Shown piece by piece: positions 13,679 to 13,679 of a stretch of DNA of 13,679 nucleotides. This stretch comes from Bryobacterales bacterium (GTDB lineage: Bacteria; Acidobacteriota; Terriglobia; Bryobacterales; Bryobacteraceae). Below the pieces are notes generated by a model. That model was not told the DNA's origin. It searched no databases and saw only the letters and a program-made list of their open reading frames with translations. Location: positions 3,590 to 17,268 of the forward strand of contig PLGA01000150.1 of assembly GCA_003139735.1 (NCBI GenBank). Direction: 5' to 3'. The translations under genes and the position numbers were made by a program. Positions within the stretch are counted from its first letter, which is position 1. Each line of letters starts with the position of its first letter.

Positions 13679-13679
13679 C

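Overview
The window is GC-rich, densely packed bacterial DNA, most likely from an acidobacterium of the Solibacter/Bryobacter type. This is inferred from gene content, not from a marker gene. The indicators are an orphan FtsX/MacB-type permease of the ADOP class (acidobacterial duplicated orphan permease), an S53 peptidase next to a PEP-CTERM protein, a PQQ dehydrogenase with a built-in cytochrome c domain, a secreted GH2 enzyme, and short GC-rich palindromic repeats. No rRNA, tRNA, CRISPR array, transposase, integrase or phage gene was found.

Layout. All genes but one lie on the minus strand. Read in the direction of transcription, from the right edge: (1) 13678-12599, the C-terminal half of an ADOP permease cut by the window edge. 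(2) 10446-12536 (+), the lone plus-strand gene, a PQQ-dependent dehydrogenase/cytochrome c fusion, bracketed by two related palindromic repeats. (3) 10304-8238, a secreted GH2 glycosidase. (4) A 221-base intergenic region with a near-consensus sigma-70 promoter and an AT-rich palindrome. (5) 8016-5827, an S53 (sedolisin/kumamolisin) peptidase, then 5777-5115, a PEP-CTERM surface/exported protein. (6) 5078-1578, a complete sugar-type ABC importer in the order ATPase, permease, substrate-binding lipoprotein. (7) 1581-868, tsaB of t6A tRNA modification, overlapping the importer by ATGA. (8) 819-375, a hicA-hicB toxin-antitoxin pair. (9) 306-1, the start of a secreted parallel beta-helix protein that runs off the left edge.

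The genes suggest a soil saprotroph that breaks down polymers outside the cytoplasm: the peptidase, the GH2 enzyme and the beta-helix protein all carry export signals. An importer takes up a monosaccharide-like ligand, and a periplasmic quinoprotein oxidises a sugar or alcohol. The housekeeping gene tsaB and the hicAB pair ride at the end of the importer operon. From S53 to hicB all gaps are at most 70 bases with no convincing terminator, so long read-through transcripts are possible.

The most unusual items are a nested set of palindromes inserted in frame into the importer ATPase (4282-4361), a HicA with Val at the position of the catalytic His, and the paired palindromes flanking the PQQ gene. 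I did not find a clear undescribed multi-gene system.
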